Assembly (NCBI GenBank): GCA_964631955.1
Contig: CAZWBA010000005.1
Span: 124,001 to 188,000 of the forward strand
Reading direction: 5' to 3'
DNA from: CAMLJR01 sp964631955
GTDB taxonomy: Bacteria; Pseudomonadota; Gammaproteobacteria; Pseudomonadales; CAMLJR01
Length of the DNA stretch: 64,000 nt
The position numbers and the translations under genes are program-made. Numbering within the stretch: position 1 is the stretch's first letter; every line of letters begins with the position of its first letter. Below the pieces are notes generated by a model. It was not told the origin of the DNA. It searched no databases and saw only the letters and a list, made by a program, of their open reading frames with translations. Below, piece by piece: positions 24,911 through 33,313 of the stretch.

Positions 24911-26590
24911 TTATTCCTGATTTTGCATTTGTTGCTTGATCAAATCACCGATCGTCGCGGGCGCAGCTTGTTCTGCTTCCTGCTCACGATGCGAACGCAC
25001 CGCTTCTTTCTCGTCATCGATATCCTTCGCCTTGATGGACAGAGCGATCACGCGATTTTTGCGGTCGACGCTGATGATTTTCACTTCGACACTATCGCCG
25101 ACTTTCAGCGCGTTGCGCGCATCTTCGACTTTGTCGCGACTGATTTCGGAGGCTTTCAATACGCCTTCGATTTCGTCAGCCAAAGTGATGACCGCAGCTT
25201 TCGCGTCAACTTCTTTAACAGTGCCGTTTACGATCGAGCCTTTGTCGTTGGTGCCGACATAGCTGGTGAACGGATCCTGTTCGAGTTGTTTGACGCCGAG
25301 CGAAATACGCTCGCGCTCTGGATCGATCGACAGAATCACGGTCTCGATCACATCGCCTTTCTTGAAGCGTCGTACAGCTTCTTCGCCAGTCTCGTTCCAG
25401 GAAATATCGGAGAGGTGCACGAGGCCATCGATGTTGCCTTCGAGGCCGATGAAGATGCCGAAATCGGTGATCGATTTGATCGCGCCTGAAATCTTGTCGC
25501 CTTTCGCGTATTGACGACCGAATGCGTCCCACGGATTTTCCTGGCATTGCTTGATGCCGAGAGAAATACGGCGACGCTCTTCGTCGATATCGAGAACCAT
25601 CACGTCAACTTCATCGCCGACATTAACGACTTTCGACGGATGAATGTTCTTGTTGGTCCAATCCATTTCCGAAACGTGCACGAGACCTTCAACGCCCTCT
25701 TGCAACTCGGCAAAGCAGCCGTAGTCGGTGAGGTTGGTGACTTTGGCTTTGACGCGCGTGCCTTCCGGATAACGGCGGGTGATTTCCACCCACGGATCGG
25801 CGCCGAGCTGTTTCAGGCCCAGCGATACGCGATTGCGCTCGCGGTCGAACTTGAGAATTTTGACTTCGATTTCGTCGCCGACGTTGACGATTTCGCTCGG
25901 GTGCTTGATGCGCTTCCACGCCATATCGGTGATGTGGAGCAGACCATCGACGCCGCCGAGGTCGACGAATGCGCCGTAATCGGTGAGGTTCTTGACCACG
26001 CCTTTAACCGCCATGCCTTCTTGCAAGGCACCGAGCAGTTGCTCGCGCTCTGCGCTGTTGGCCTGTTCGAGCACGGCACGACGCGAAACCACCACGTTGT
26101 TGCGCTTCTGGTCGAGCTTGATAACTTTGAATTCGAGCTCTTTGCCTTCGAGATGCAGCGTGTCGCGTACCGGACGTACATCGACGAGCGAACCTGGCAG
26201 GAAGGCGCGGATGGTGTTGATGTCGACGGTGAAACCGCCTTTGACTTTGCCGTTGATAACACCTTTAACGACAGCTTCCTGTTCGCAGGCTTTTTCGAGA
26301 TCTTTCCAGGCTTCAGCGCGCTTGGCTTTTTCGCGCGAGAGACGGGTTTCGCCCCAGCCGTCTTCGACCGCTTCGAGTGCAACCTGCACTTCATCGCCGA
26401 TCTGCAATTTCAGCTCGCCGCGCTCGTTTTCGAATTGGTTGCGCGGAATCACGCCCTCGGATTTGAGGCCGGCGTGTACGGTAACCCAATCATCATCGAT
26501 ATCGATCACCACGCCCGTCACGATCGAGCCGGGGTGCATATCGATGGTCTTTAAACTCTCTTCAAATAACTCTGCAAAGCTCTCGCTCAT
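24911..26590 (-). CDS. rpsA: 30S ribosomal protein S1
   Basis: S1 binds mRNA on the small subunit and helps initiation on weak or structured leaders. The 559-residue protein contains six S1 (OB-fold) repeats (about residues 20-87, 105-171, 192-260, 277-347, 364-434, 451-520), with the repeated signatures GxVxxxxDYGxFVxL and GLVHxSDxxW. The start at ATG 26590 has AGGTAGAGAG upstream. The 5' leader forms three hairpins like the E. coli rpsA translation-initiation region used for autoregulation. It lies downstream of cmk on the same strand. Confidence 0.98.
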   Translation of the reverse strand: MSESFAELFEESLKTIDMHPGSIVTGVVIDIDDDWVTVHAGLKSEGVIPRNQFENERGELKLQIGDEVQVALEAVEDGWGETRLSREKAKRAEAWKDLEKACEQEAVVKGVINGKVKGGFTVDINTIRAFLPGSLVDVRPVRDTLHLEGKELEFKVIKLDQKRNNVVVSRRAVLEQANSAEREQLLGALQEGMAVKGVVKNLTDYGAFVDLGGVDGLLHITDMAWKRIKHPSEIVNVGDEIEVKILKFDRERNRVSLGLKQLGADPWVEITRRYPEGTRVKAKVTNLTDYGCFAELQEGVEGLVHVSEMDWTNKNIHPSKVVNVGDEVDVMVLDIDEERRRISLGIKQCQENPWDAFGRQYAKGDKISGAIKSITDFGIFIGLEGNIDGLVHLSDISWNETGEEAVRRFKKGDVIETVILSIDPERERISLGVKQLEQDPFTSYVGTNDKGSIVNGTVKEVDAKAAVITLADEIEGVLKASEISRDKVEDARNALKVGDSVEVKIISVDRKNRVIALSIKAKDIDDEKEAVRSHREQEAEQAAPATIGDLIKQQMQNQE

Positions 26591-26695
26591 CTCTCTACCT
26601 GCTATTAAATGGAGCTTATCGCTCCCCTTCGCCACCAGCTTGCGAAGGTCTGGTTGACCCGAATAACGACCAGTGCTGGTATGCCATCGTTATTC
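26591..26695 (-). promoter_or_regulatory. rpsA leader: three-hairpin translation-control region
   Basis: On the minus strand the leader holds hairpin I (GAATAACGA, 26695-26687 with 26669-26661), hairpin II (CCTTCGC/GCGAAGG, 26648-26642 with 26632-26626) and hairpin III (GGAGC/GCTCC, 26625-26621 with 26615-26611). They are followed by the AU-rich ATTTAATAG, a Shine-Dalgarno-like AGGTAGAGAG and the ATG. This matches the layout known for the gammaproteobacterial rpsA leader, where S1 binds and represses its own translation. Confidence 0.75.
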
Positions 26696-26760
26696 AGATA
26701 TAAATCGTCTGTTCCAAATCAGCTCGCGTGTGTTTCTCTGAATCAATTTGCGTCGCTTAT

Positions 26761-27447
26761 CTAAATCAATTCGCGCTCGCTCAACAGCTGCAATGCCCGT
26801 TGGAATACCTGCGTGATATCGAGTGTCGTACTGTCGATCACCACCGCATCGAGCGCGGGCTTCAGGGGCGCCACCGCGCGCTCGCTGTCGCGTTTGTCGC
26901 GCTGCCGGATGTCCTCTAAAAGGGCCGCGAGGGTAACACCTTCCCCCTTGCCGATCAACTGCTTATAGCGGCGCCGGGCACGCTCTTCGGCACTCGCCGT
27001 CAAAAACAGCTTGAGGGGGGCATCGGTGAATACCTGCGTGCCCATATCGCGGCCATCGGCAACCAGTCCGGGCTTGCGTGCGAAGTCGCGCTGACGCTGC
27101 AGAAGCGCTGCGCGTACCGCGGGAAACACCGCAACGCATGAAGCAAGGTAACCGGCATTCTCGCTGCGCACATCGGCGCTGATATCGCGCCCGTTGAGCA
27201 GGACCGCCGCCGGCTCGCCTACAGCACCCGTGCGAAATTCGATATCGAGATACTGCGCGACATGAGCCAGCCGTGTCTCATCATCGAGGTCGACGCCCTG
27301 CGCGACGGCCACCAGACCGACGATGCGGTAAAGCGCGCCGCTATCGAGCAGATGCCACCCGAGATGCTGCGCAATCATTTGCGCGAGCGAACCCTTGCCC
27401 GACCCGCTCGGCCCATCGATTGTCAGCACCGGAACCGCACGCGCCAT
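26761..27447 (-). CDS. cmk: cytidylate kinase
   Basis: Cmk phosphorylates CMP and dCMP. The 228-residue protein has the P-loop GPSGSGKGSLAQ (residues 12-23), the NMP-binding ALYRIVGLVA and VADGRDMGTQVF segments, and the lid region RRRYKQLIGKGEGV. Its ATG shares one base with the aroA stop codon (TGATG), so the two are translationally coupled. The order aroA-cmk-rpsA is as in Pseudomonas. Confidence 0.96.
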   Translation of the reverse strand: MARAVPVLTIDGPSGSGKGSLAQMIAQHLGWHLLDSGALYRIVGLVAVAQGVDLDDETRLAHVAQYLDIEFRTGAVGEPAAVLLNGRDISADVRSENAGYLASCVAVFPAVRAALLQRQRDFARKPGLVADGRDMGTQVFTDAPLKLFLTASAEERARRRYKQLIGKGEGVTLAALLEDIRQRDKRDSERAVAPLKPALDAVVIDSTTLDITQVFQRALQLLSERELI

Positions 27448-28811
27448 CAGCGCACTCCTTCGACACTACTATTGTTGTTCTCGATCTGAATACGTATGCC
27501 TGCGCGCTGCGCCAGCTCAACGAAATTCGGAAACGAGGTCGCGACGTTATCGCAATTTTCGATAGTGATCGGTGCATTCGCACGCAGCGAAGCCACCGCA
27601 AACGACATGGCGATACGATGATCGTGGTGCGAATGAATCGTGCCGCCGCCAAAAACTTTATTGTCAACAAGAGGGCCGCCGACGATGACGATGCCATCGG
27701 GTGTCGGCTCGGCACTGACACCAAGAGTCTTCAATCCGTCGGCCATCACCTGAATGCGATCGCTTTCCTTCACACGCAACTCTTCGGCGCCGCGCAAAAT
27801 GGTTTTTCCTTCGGCGCATGCAGCGGCGATAAATAATGCGGGAAATTCGTCGATGGCGAGCGGCACCTGATCTTCGGGAATATCGATACCTTTCAACGGC
27901 GCGTAACGCACACGAATATCCGCGACCGGTTCGCCGCCGACTTCGCGTTCGTTCTGCACGGTCAAATCCGCGCCCATCGCTTTCAAAATATTGATCACAC
28001 CGATACGCGTCGGATTAATACCGACGTGCGTGAGCGTGATATCGGAATTCGGCGCAATCGCCGCAGCGACCATAAAAAATGTCGCCGAGGAAATATCGGC
28101 TGGCACATCGATTCTGGCGCCGCGCAATTTACCGCCACTTTTCACAGCCGCTGTCGCCACGCCGCGTTTTTCGACGGGATAACCAAAACCCGTGAGCATG
28201 CGCTCGGTATGGTCGCGTGTGGGTGCAGGTTCGGTCACCGAAGTTTCGCCTTCCGCATATAAACCCGCGAGCAGTAAACACGATTTCACCTGCGCACTCG
28301 CCATCGGTAAATCGTAGTGAATGCCTTTTAACTTTGCCTGCCCTTGAGAAGATGGGCCTTTAATCGTCATCGGCGGGCAACCGCCCTCTTGCGTTTCGAT
28401 CACGGCACCCATTAAACGCAATGGTTTTGCGACGCGCTCCATCGGGCGCTTCGATAACGATTCATCACCTATCAATGTCGCCGAAAATGTCTGGCCCGCA
28501 ATCAATCCAGCCAGCAAACGCATCGATGTCCCTGAATTCCCCATATCGAGCGGGCCGTTCGGAGCGTTCAAACCATGCAAACCAACGCCATGCACGGTCA
28601 CATTGCCATTATTCGGGCCTTCGATTTTCACGCCCATCGCACGAAATGCATTGAGCGTCGACAGCGCATCCTCGCCTTCGAGGAAGCCCGTAATTTCAGT
28701 ATCGCCCTCGGCGAGAGCGCCGAGCATGATCGAGCGGTGCGAAATCGACTTATCGCCAGGAACACGAATGGTGCCGGTCACACTGCTACTTGGCTGCAGT
28801 AGGAATTTCAT
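27447..28811 (-). CDS. aroA: 3-phosphoshikimate 1-carboxyvinyltransferase (EPSP synthase)
   Basis: AroA joins PEP and shikimate-3-phosphate in chorismate synthesis. The 454-residue protein shows PGDKSISHRSIM (residues 19-30), MGNSGTSMRLLAGLIAG (PEP and glyphosate contact region, about 91-107) and LRVKESDRI (about 346-354). NSGTSMR with Ala-rich GLIAG resembles class II enzymes, as in Pseudomonas. It is a free-standing protein, whereas P. aeruginosa has it fused to TyrA. It lies 3 nt after tyrA and overlaps cmk by one base. Confidence 0.97.
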   Translation of the reverse strand: MKFLLQPSSSVTGTIRVPGDKSISHRSIMLGALAEGDTEITGFLEGEDALSTLNAFRAMGVKIEGPNNGNVTVHGVGLHGLNAPNGPLDMGNSGTSMRLLAGLIAGQTFSATLIGDESLSKRPMERVAKPLRLMGAVIETQEGGCPPMTIKGPSSQGQAKLKGIHYDLPMASAQVKSCLLLAGLYAEGETSVTEPAPTRDHTERMLTGFGYPVEKRGVATAAVKSGGKLRGARIDVPADISSATFFMVAAAIAPNSDITLTHVGINPTRIGVINILKAMGADLTVQNEREVGGEPVADIRVRYAPLKGIDIPEDQVPLAIDEFPALFIAAACAEGKTILRGAEELRVKESDRIQVMADGLKTLGVSAEPTPDGIVIVGGPLVDNKVFGGGTIHSHHDHRIAMSFAVASLRANAPITIENCDNVATSFPNFVELAQRAGIRIQIENNNSSVEGVR

Positions 28812-28814
28812 AAT

Positions 28815-29750
28815 TTACTCGTTGCTTAATTGATGAGTCGCGCGCTGACGCAGCACTTCTCCGAATTGATCGCGTGCCTGCTTCGCCCGCGTAAATGTGG
28901 CAAATAGTTTTTCGCTGTCGCCCGATGCAATCGCCGCACGCAAAAGCGTCAGATGCTCGGAAAATAAATCGATGGCCTTCAGCAATGCAGGACTGTTGGC
29001 TAACGCAATATCGCGCCACATGACCGGATCGCTAGACGCAATGCGTGTGAAATCACGAAAGCCACCCGCCGCGTATTTAAAAATTTCGCGCTGCGCGGGA
29101 TCGCCCGCGAAGGCATCGACCAGTGCATACGCTGCGATATGCGGCAGATGACTGGTGGCCGCCAGTATTTCATCGTGCTCATCGACATCGAGCCGCGACA
29201 GCTCGGCGCCTGTTGCCCCCCACATGGCCTCGATCTTTTCTAACGCGTCTTTCGAGGTGCGCGCGGTAGGAGTGACGATAACGCGATGGTTGACGAACAA
29301 ATCAGCTTTCGCTGCGGCAACACCGCTCTGTTCCGAGCCGGCGATCGGATGCGCAAGCACAAGATTTGCAGGTTCATTACCAAATACATGCCGCGCTGCG
29401 CGCAATAAATTACCTTTAACGCTCGCAACATCGGTGATAATTGTCGACGCGGAGACCAGAGGCACCAGTTTTTCAATCATCGTTTCTGCGATCAACGTCG
29501 GCGTCGCGATAACGACAATATCGGCATCTTTCACCGCTGCAGCGAGATCGAGGCTGTAACGATCGATGACCCCGAGCTCAACGCCTTTTTGCAACGATGC
29601 TTCGCGATGCCCCCAGCCGATGACTTCGTTTATTGCATTATTTTTCCTGAGTGCTTTCGCGAGCGAGCCACCGATCAAACCAAGACCGAGAATAGTCAAC
29701 CGACCAAAGTTATCGCGACTTACATCACTCACGCTGCTCTCGCTTTTCAC
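28815..29750 (-). CDS. tyrA: prephenate/arogenate dehydrogenase
   Basis: Oxidative decarboxylation of prephenate (or dehydration-free route via arogenate) towards tyrosine. The 311-residue protein has the Rossmann motif GLGLIGGSLAKAL near residue 21, VLAHPIAGSEQSG (substrate loop) and the helical C-terminal dimerisation domain. There is no ACT or chorismate mutase domain. Start is GTG at 29750, overlapping the hisC stop codon by GTGA. The stop codon lies only 3 nt before aroA, so the pair looks like the unfused state of the Pseudomonas TyrA-AroA fusion. Confidence 0.95.
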   Translation of the reverse strand: MKSESSVSDVSRDNFGRLTILGLGLIGGSLAKALRKNNAINEVIGWGHREASLQKGVELGVIDRYSLDLAAAVKDADIVVIATPTLIAETMIEKLVPLVSASTIITDVASVKGNLLRAARHVFGNEPANLVLAHPIAGSEQSGVAAAKADLFVNHRVIVTPTARTSKDALEKIEAMWGATGAELSRLDVDEHDEILAATSHLPHIAAYALVDAFAGDPAQREIFKYAAGGFRDFTRIASSDPVMWRDIALANSPALLKAIDLFSEHLTLLRAAIASGDSEKLFATFTRAKQARDQFGEVLRQRATHQLSNE

Positions 29751-30850
29751 GCAGCAAGCACCTTCGTCAAAGCACTAAGAAATTTTGCATTTTCCTGTGG
29801 CAGCCCGATCGAAACACGCAAATGCTTCGGCATTTGATAAGGCGCCAGCGGACGCACAATAACGCCTTCCTGCAGCAGTTTTTGATAGATAGCCGCTGCA
29901 TCACTCGGCATTTCAATCGCAATGAAATTACCAGCCGATGGAATGTAATTGAGATTGTGCTTCTTGATGCCGTCGATAATTTGCTGCATGCCCTGCGCAT
30001 TCATACTGCGCGAGCGACGTAAATAATTTTCGTCGTGCAACGCCGCAACCGCAGCAGTCAAAGCCAGCGAATTCACATTGAACGGCGCACGCACACGATT
30101 GAGCAGATCGGCAATCTGCGGATTCGATGCGGCGTAACCGACACGCAACGCCGCCAGGCCATACGCTTTGGAAAAGGTACGCGTCACAATTAAATTGGGA
30201 AATTCGGCGAGTAGTTCGAGACCATCTGGAAAGTCTTCCGAATCGACGTATTCGGTATACGCCTCGTCGAGCACGACCACTACCCGCTCAGGCACGGCGC
30301 GCAAAAATTTCAGCAGGTCGGTTTTATTCAGCCATGTACCTGTTGGATTGTTTGGGTTGGCGATGAATGCCACACGCGTACCGTCCGCGATCACCGCCGC
30401 CATCGCGTCGAGATCGTGTCCCCAGTTTTTTGCCGGCGTCACAATCGCGCGCGCACCACACGCCTGCGTTGCGATCGGATAAACCACGAAACCGTATTGT
30501 GAAAAAACAGCGGAAGTATTCGGGTTCAAAAACGTACGGGCAATCAGATCGAGTACATCGTTCGAACCGCAACCCAGCGTCAATTGAGCCGGTTGCAAAT
30601 TAAATTTTTCGGCAATCGCACGCTTCAACTCGAAACCATTGGCATCGGGATAGCGCGTAATATCGTGCGCCGCTTTTTCACACGCCGCCAATACCGCTGC
30701 CGATGGACCGAGCGGATTTTCGTTGCTTGCAAGTTTGACGATATCGCTCAGACCCAGCTCGCGCTGCAGCTCCTCGATCGGCTTGCCGGCCTGATAAGGG
30801 CTCAATCCCTGAATGCCCGCATTCGCGAGCGCCAGAAAATCACAGCTCAA
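29747..30850 (-). CDS. hisC: histidinol-phosphate aminotransferase (HisC2 type)
   Basis: Fold-type I PLP aminotransferase of 367 residues. KLASNENPLGPS (about 39-50), IANPNNPTGTW, the Tyr/Asp cofactor site VVLDEAYTEY and the PLP-lysine segment TRTFSKAYGLAALRVGY are all present. Its position between pheA and tyrA suggests it can also act on aromatic 2-oxo acids or prephenate, as proposed for HisC2 proteins in this operon. Translation starts at TTG 30850 behind TTGGAG; the next in-frame starts would cut conserved residues. It overlaps tyrA by four bases. Confidence 0.93.
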   Translation of the reverse strand: MSCDFLALANAGIQGLSPYQAGKPIEELQRELGLSDIVKLASNENPLGPSAAVLAACEKAAHDITRYPDANGFELKRAIAEKFNLQPAQLTLGCGSNDVLDLIARTFLNPNTSAVFSQYGFVVYPIATQACGARAIVTPAKNWGHDLDAMAAVIADGTRVAFIANPNNPTGTWLNKTDLLKFLRAVPERVVVVLDEAYTEYVDSEDFPDGLELLAEFPNLIVTRTFSKAYGLAALRVGYAASNPQIADLLNRVRAPFNVNSLALTAAVAALHDENYLRRSRSMNAQGMQQIIDGIKKHNLNYIPSAGNFIAIEMPSDAAAIYQKLLQEGVIVRPLAPYQMPKHLRVSIGLPQENAKFLSALTKVLAA

Positions 30851-30865
30851 TTTTGTTCTCCAAGA

Positions 30866-30989
30866 AACCCCCTCGCCCTTCGGGCATTTATGCCCTCTGG
30901 GTACTCTCCCTACTGCGCAGGGGAGCCATTCGTGCTACCGATGGCCTCCCCTGCATAGTAGGGGAGGTATCGCGTAGCGACGGAGGGGT
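30866..30989. repeat. palindromic intergenic element (MITE/REP-like, ~124 bp)
   Basis: The outer arms ACCCCCTCG and CGGAGGGGT are near-perfect inverted repeats. The inner arms CTCCCTACTGCGCAGGGGAG (30905-30924) and CTCCCCTGCATAGTAGGGGAG (about 30946-30966) fold into a large cruciform. It fills the pheA-hisC gap within the operon, so the transcript would carry a strong hairpin. Similar 'cccctccctac' intergenic repeats are common in proteobacteria; no coding capacity is seen. Confidence 0.75.
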
Positions 30990-30995
30990 CATTAG

Positions 30996-32108
30996 TTAAA
31001 TCACCGCGCGCGGATAAGAACCCAACATTTTCAACATCACCGAACGTGCTTCGATTTCAGCGAGAATTCTGCCGATCTTTTCGTCCTGGCGATGCCCCTC
31101 GAACTCGATGAAGAATAAATACGCCCAATTTTCGGTACGCGAGGGACGCGTATCGATACGCGTGAGCATCACGCCTTCGCGATCGAATGCTTCGAGCAAA
31201 CGAAACAGCGCACCGGGTTTGTTGTGCGTCGATACGATAATCGAGGTCTTATCGCTGCCGCTCGGCGGCACATCGTCGCGACCGATAATCAAAAAGCGCG
31301 TGGTGTTGTTCGCGTAATCTTCGATATTCGTCGCCAGTTTAGCGAGACTGTATTGCTCCGCGGCCAGATCGCCCGCCACGGCTGCAATGCCGTCCTGCTC
31401 TGCGGCCATACGCGCGGCTTCGGCATTATTCGAAACCGGAACGATTTCAACATGAGCCCAATTGCTGTCGAGCCAATTGCGAGCCTGCGCCAGCGCTTGC
31501 GGGTGCGCACAAATCTGTCTGATTTTTTTCGCGTCGGTATTGGCGTTGGCGAGCAGATGCAGATTGATGCGCAACTCGACCTCACCGCAAATTTTCAACG
31601 GCGAATTGATAAAATTATCGAGCGTATGATTGACCATGCCTTCGGTCGAGTTCTCGACGGGCACCACACCAAATTTGCACTGACCCGATTCGACCTGCGC
31701 AAATACCGTCGCAATGCTCGGCTGCGGCAATGCAATCACCGATTGGCCAAAATGTTTCAGCGCGGCGCCGTTGGTAAAACTACCGGCGGGACCGAAATAC
31801 GCCACTTCAATCGGCTTTTCCAGCGCGAGACAAGCAGACATGATTTCGCGAAAAATATGTGCGACGGTTTTTGGATCGAGCGGACCTTTATTGCGCTCCA
31901 TCACTTTGCGCAATACCTGAGCTTCGCGCTCGGGTCGATAAAACATCACCTGCGATAAATCGGCCTTACCGTTTTGTTGCTCGAACTCTTTGAGTTTTAC
32001 TTCCGCAACTTTCTGCGCGCACTGCGCACGCTGCGAAATCAGCTCATGAATCTGCGCATCGATACCATCGATTTTCTGGCGCAGCTGGTCGAGTTCGGAG
32101 GCACTCAT
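30996..32108 (-). CDS. pheA: bifunctional chorismate mutase/prephenate dehydratase (P-protein)
   Basis: Converts chorismate via prephenate to phenylpyruvate. The 370-residue protein has an AroQ chorismate mutase domain (about 1-90, LRQKIDGIDAQIHELISQR), prephenate dehydratase (about 95-275, with YFGPAGSFTNGAA and the NNTTRFLIIG motif) and an ACT domain (about 285-365, NKPGALFRLL and ESR-like DTRPSRTENWAY) for phenylalanine feedback inhibition. It lies 35 nt after serC. No leader-peptide attenuator is seen in that short gap. Confidence 0.97.
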   Translation of the reverse strand: MSASELDQLRQKIDGIDAQIHELISQRAQCAQKVAEVKLKEFEQQNGKADLSQVMFYRPEREAQVLRKVMERNKGPLDPKTVAHIFREIMSACLALEKPIEVAYFGPAGSFTNGAALKHFGQSVIALPQPSIATVFAQVESGQCKFGVVPVENSTEGMVNHTLDNFINSPLKICGEVELRINLHLLANANTDAKKIRQICAHPQALAQARNWLDSNWAHVEIVPVSNNAEAARMAAEQDGIAAVAGDLAAEQYSLAKLATNIEDYANNTTRFLIIGRDDVPPSGSDKTSIIVSTHNKPGALFRLLEAFDREGVMLTRIDTRPSRTENWAYLFFIEFEGHRQDEKIGRILAEIEARSVMLKMLGSYPRAVI

Positions 32109-32143
32109 CGATTGTCGTAAATCCCTAACCGTTAGGTTCTGTT

Positions 32144-33241
32144 TCAGCCGTTACGTTTGGCAAAATCTTTCATATATGCAATTAACGCATCGACAGCCGT
32201 TTCAGGCACGGCGTTATAAATACTCGCGCGCATACCGCCAACCGAGCGATGTCCAGCGAGATTCAATAAGCCTGCCTCTTCGGCGCCCGCTAAAAACGGC
32301 TTATCGAATTTTTCATCAGCGAGCACGAACGGTACGTTCATCGAAGAGCGGCTCTGCTTCTCGACAGGGTTGCGATAGAAACCGCTGGTGTCGATATAGC
32401 CGTACAACCTCTCAGCCTTGCGCCGATTGATTTTTTCCATCTCGGTGAGACCGCCGAGATTTTTGAGCCACTGAAACACGAGACCTGCGAGATACCACGC
32501 ATATGTCGCCGGTGTGTTGTACATCGAATCGTTGTCGGCTGCGGTTTTGTAATCGAGCATGACCGGGCAACTCGGCGATGACTTGCCGAGTAAATCCTTG
32601 CGCACGATAACGATCGTCAAACCCGCCGGGCCGATATTTTTCTGCGCACCTGCGTAAATCACGCCGAAATCGCCGACATTGATTGGACGCGATAAAATCG
32701 TTGACGACATATCGGCAACGAGCGGCGCGTCTACTTTCGGTGTCCAGAAAAACTCGACGCCACCGATGGTTTCATTCGGTGTGTAATGCAAATACGCAGC
32801 ATCGTCGCTGAGCTTCCATGTCTCAAACGCAGGAATCGACGAAAAATTCGTATCTTCCGCAGTAGCAACAACATTCACCCTGCCGTAACGCTTGGCTTCC
32901 TTGATCGCCTTGGTTGACCACTGCCCAGTGTTGACGTAATCCGCTACCCAGTTCTTTGGGTCCGCTGAAGAGGCGCCCATGATATTGAGCGGCACCGCAG
33001 AAAATTGCAGGCTCGCACCGCCCTGCAAAAACAGCACAGCGTAATCGTCGGAAATATTGAGCAGATCGCGGAAATCTTTTTCGGCTTGTGCGGCGATTTC
33101 GACGAATTCTTTCGAGCGATGGCTCATTTCCATCACGGATAAACCGCGACCGCGCCAATCGGATATTTCTGCTCGCGCCTGTTCAAGCACCGCTTCGGGA
33201 AGTGCTGCCGGTCCTGCACAAAAATTGAATTTCCGTGTCAT
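32144..33241 (-). CDS. serC: phosphoserine aminotransferase
   Basis: SerC transaminates 3-phosphohydroxypyruvate (serine route) and 3-hydroxy-4-phosphohydroxythreonate (pyridoxal-phosphate route). The 365-residue protein starts MTRKFNFCAGPAALPE and has the PLP-lysine segment YAGAQKNIGPAGLT and the phosphate-binding HRSKE near residue 41. It lies in the conserved gyrA-serC-pheA order, with a 10-bp-arm hairpin in the 72-bp gap after gyrA. Confidence 0.97.
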   Translation of the reverse strand: MTRKFNFCAGPAALPEAVLEQARAEISDWRGRGLSVMEMSHRSKEFVEIAAQAEKDFRDLLNISDDYAVLFLQGGASLQFSAVPLNIMGASSADPKNWVADYVNTGQWSTKAIKEAKRYGRVNVVATAEDTNFSSIPAFETWKLSDDAAYLHYTPNETIGGVEFFWTPKVDAPLVADMSSTILSRPINVGDFGVIYAGAQKNIGPAGLTIVIVRKDLLGKSSPSCPVMLDYKTAADNDSMYNTPATYAWYLAGLVFQWLKNLGGLTEMEKINRRKAERLYGYIDTSGFYRNPVEKQSRSSMNVPFVLADEKFDKPFLAGAEEAGLLNLAGHRSVGGMRASIYNAVPETAVDALIAYMKDFAKRNG

Positions 33242-33273
33242 CGTCGATCTCGCTTAATAAATTCGTCGGAAAT

Positions 33274-33295
33274 ACTTGTGTTCTCGAACACAAGT
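33274..33295. repeat. inverted repeat between gyrA and serC
   Basis: ACTTGTGTTC and GAACACAAGT are exact inverted repeats around a two-base centre. RNA from gyrA could fold here right after the stop codon at 33314, but no U tract follows, so a terminator role is only tentative. Confidence 0.5.
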
Positions 33296-33313
33296 TAGTC
33301 GCGAACGTAAAAG

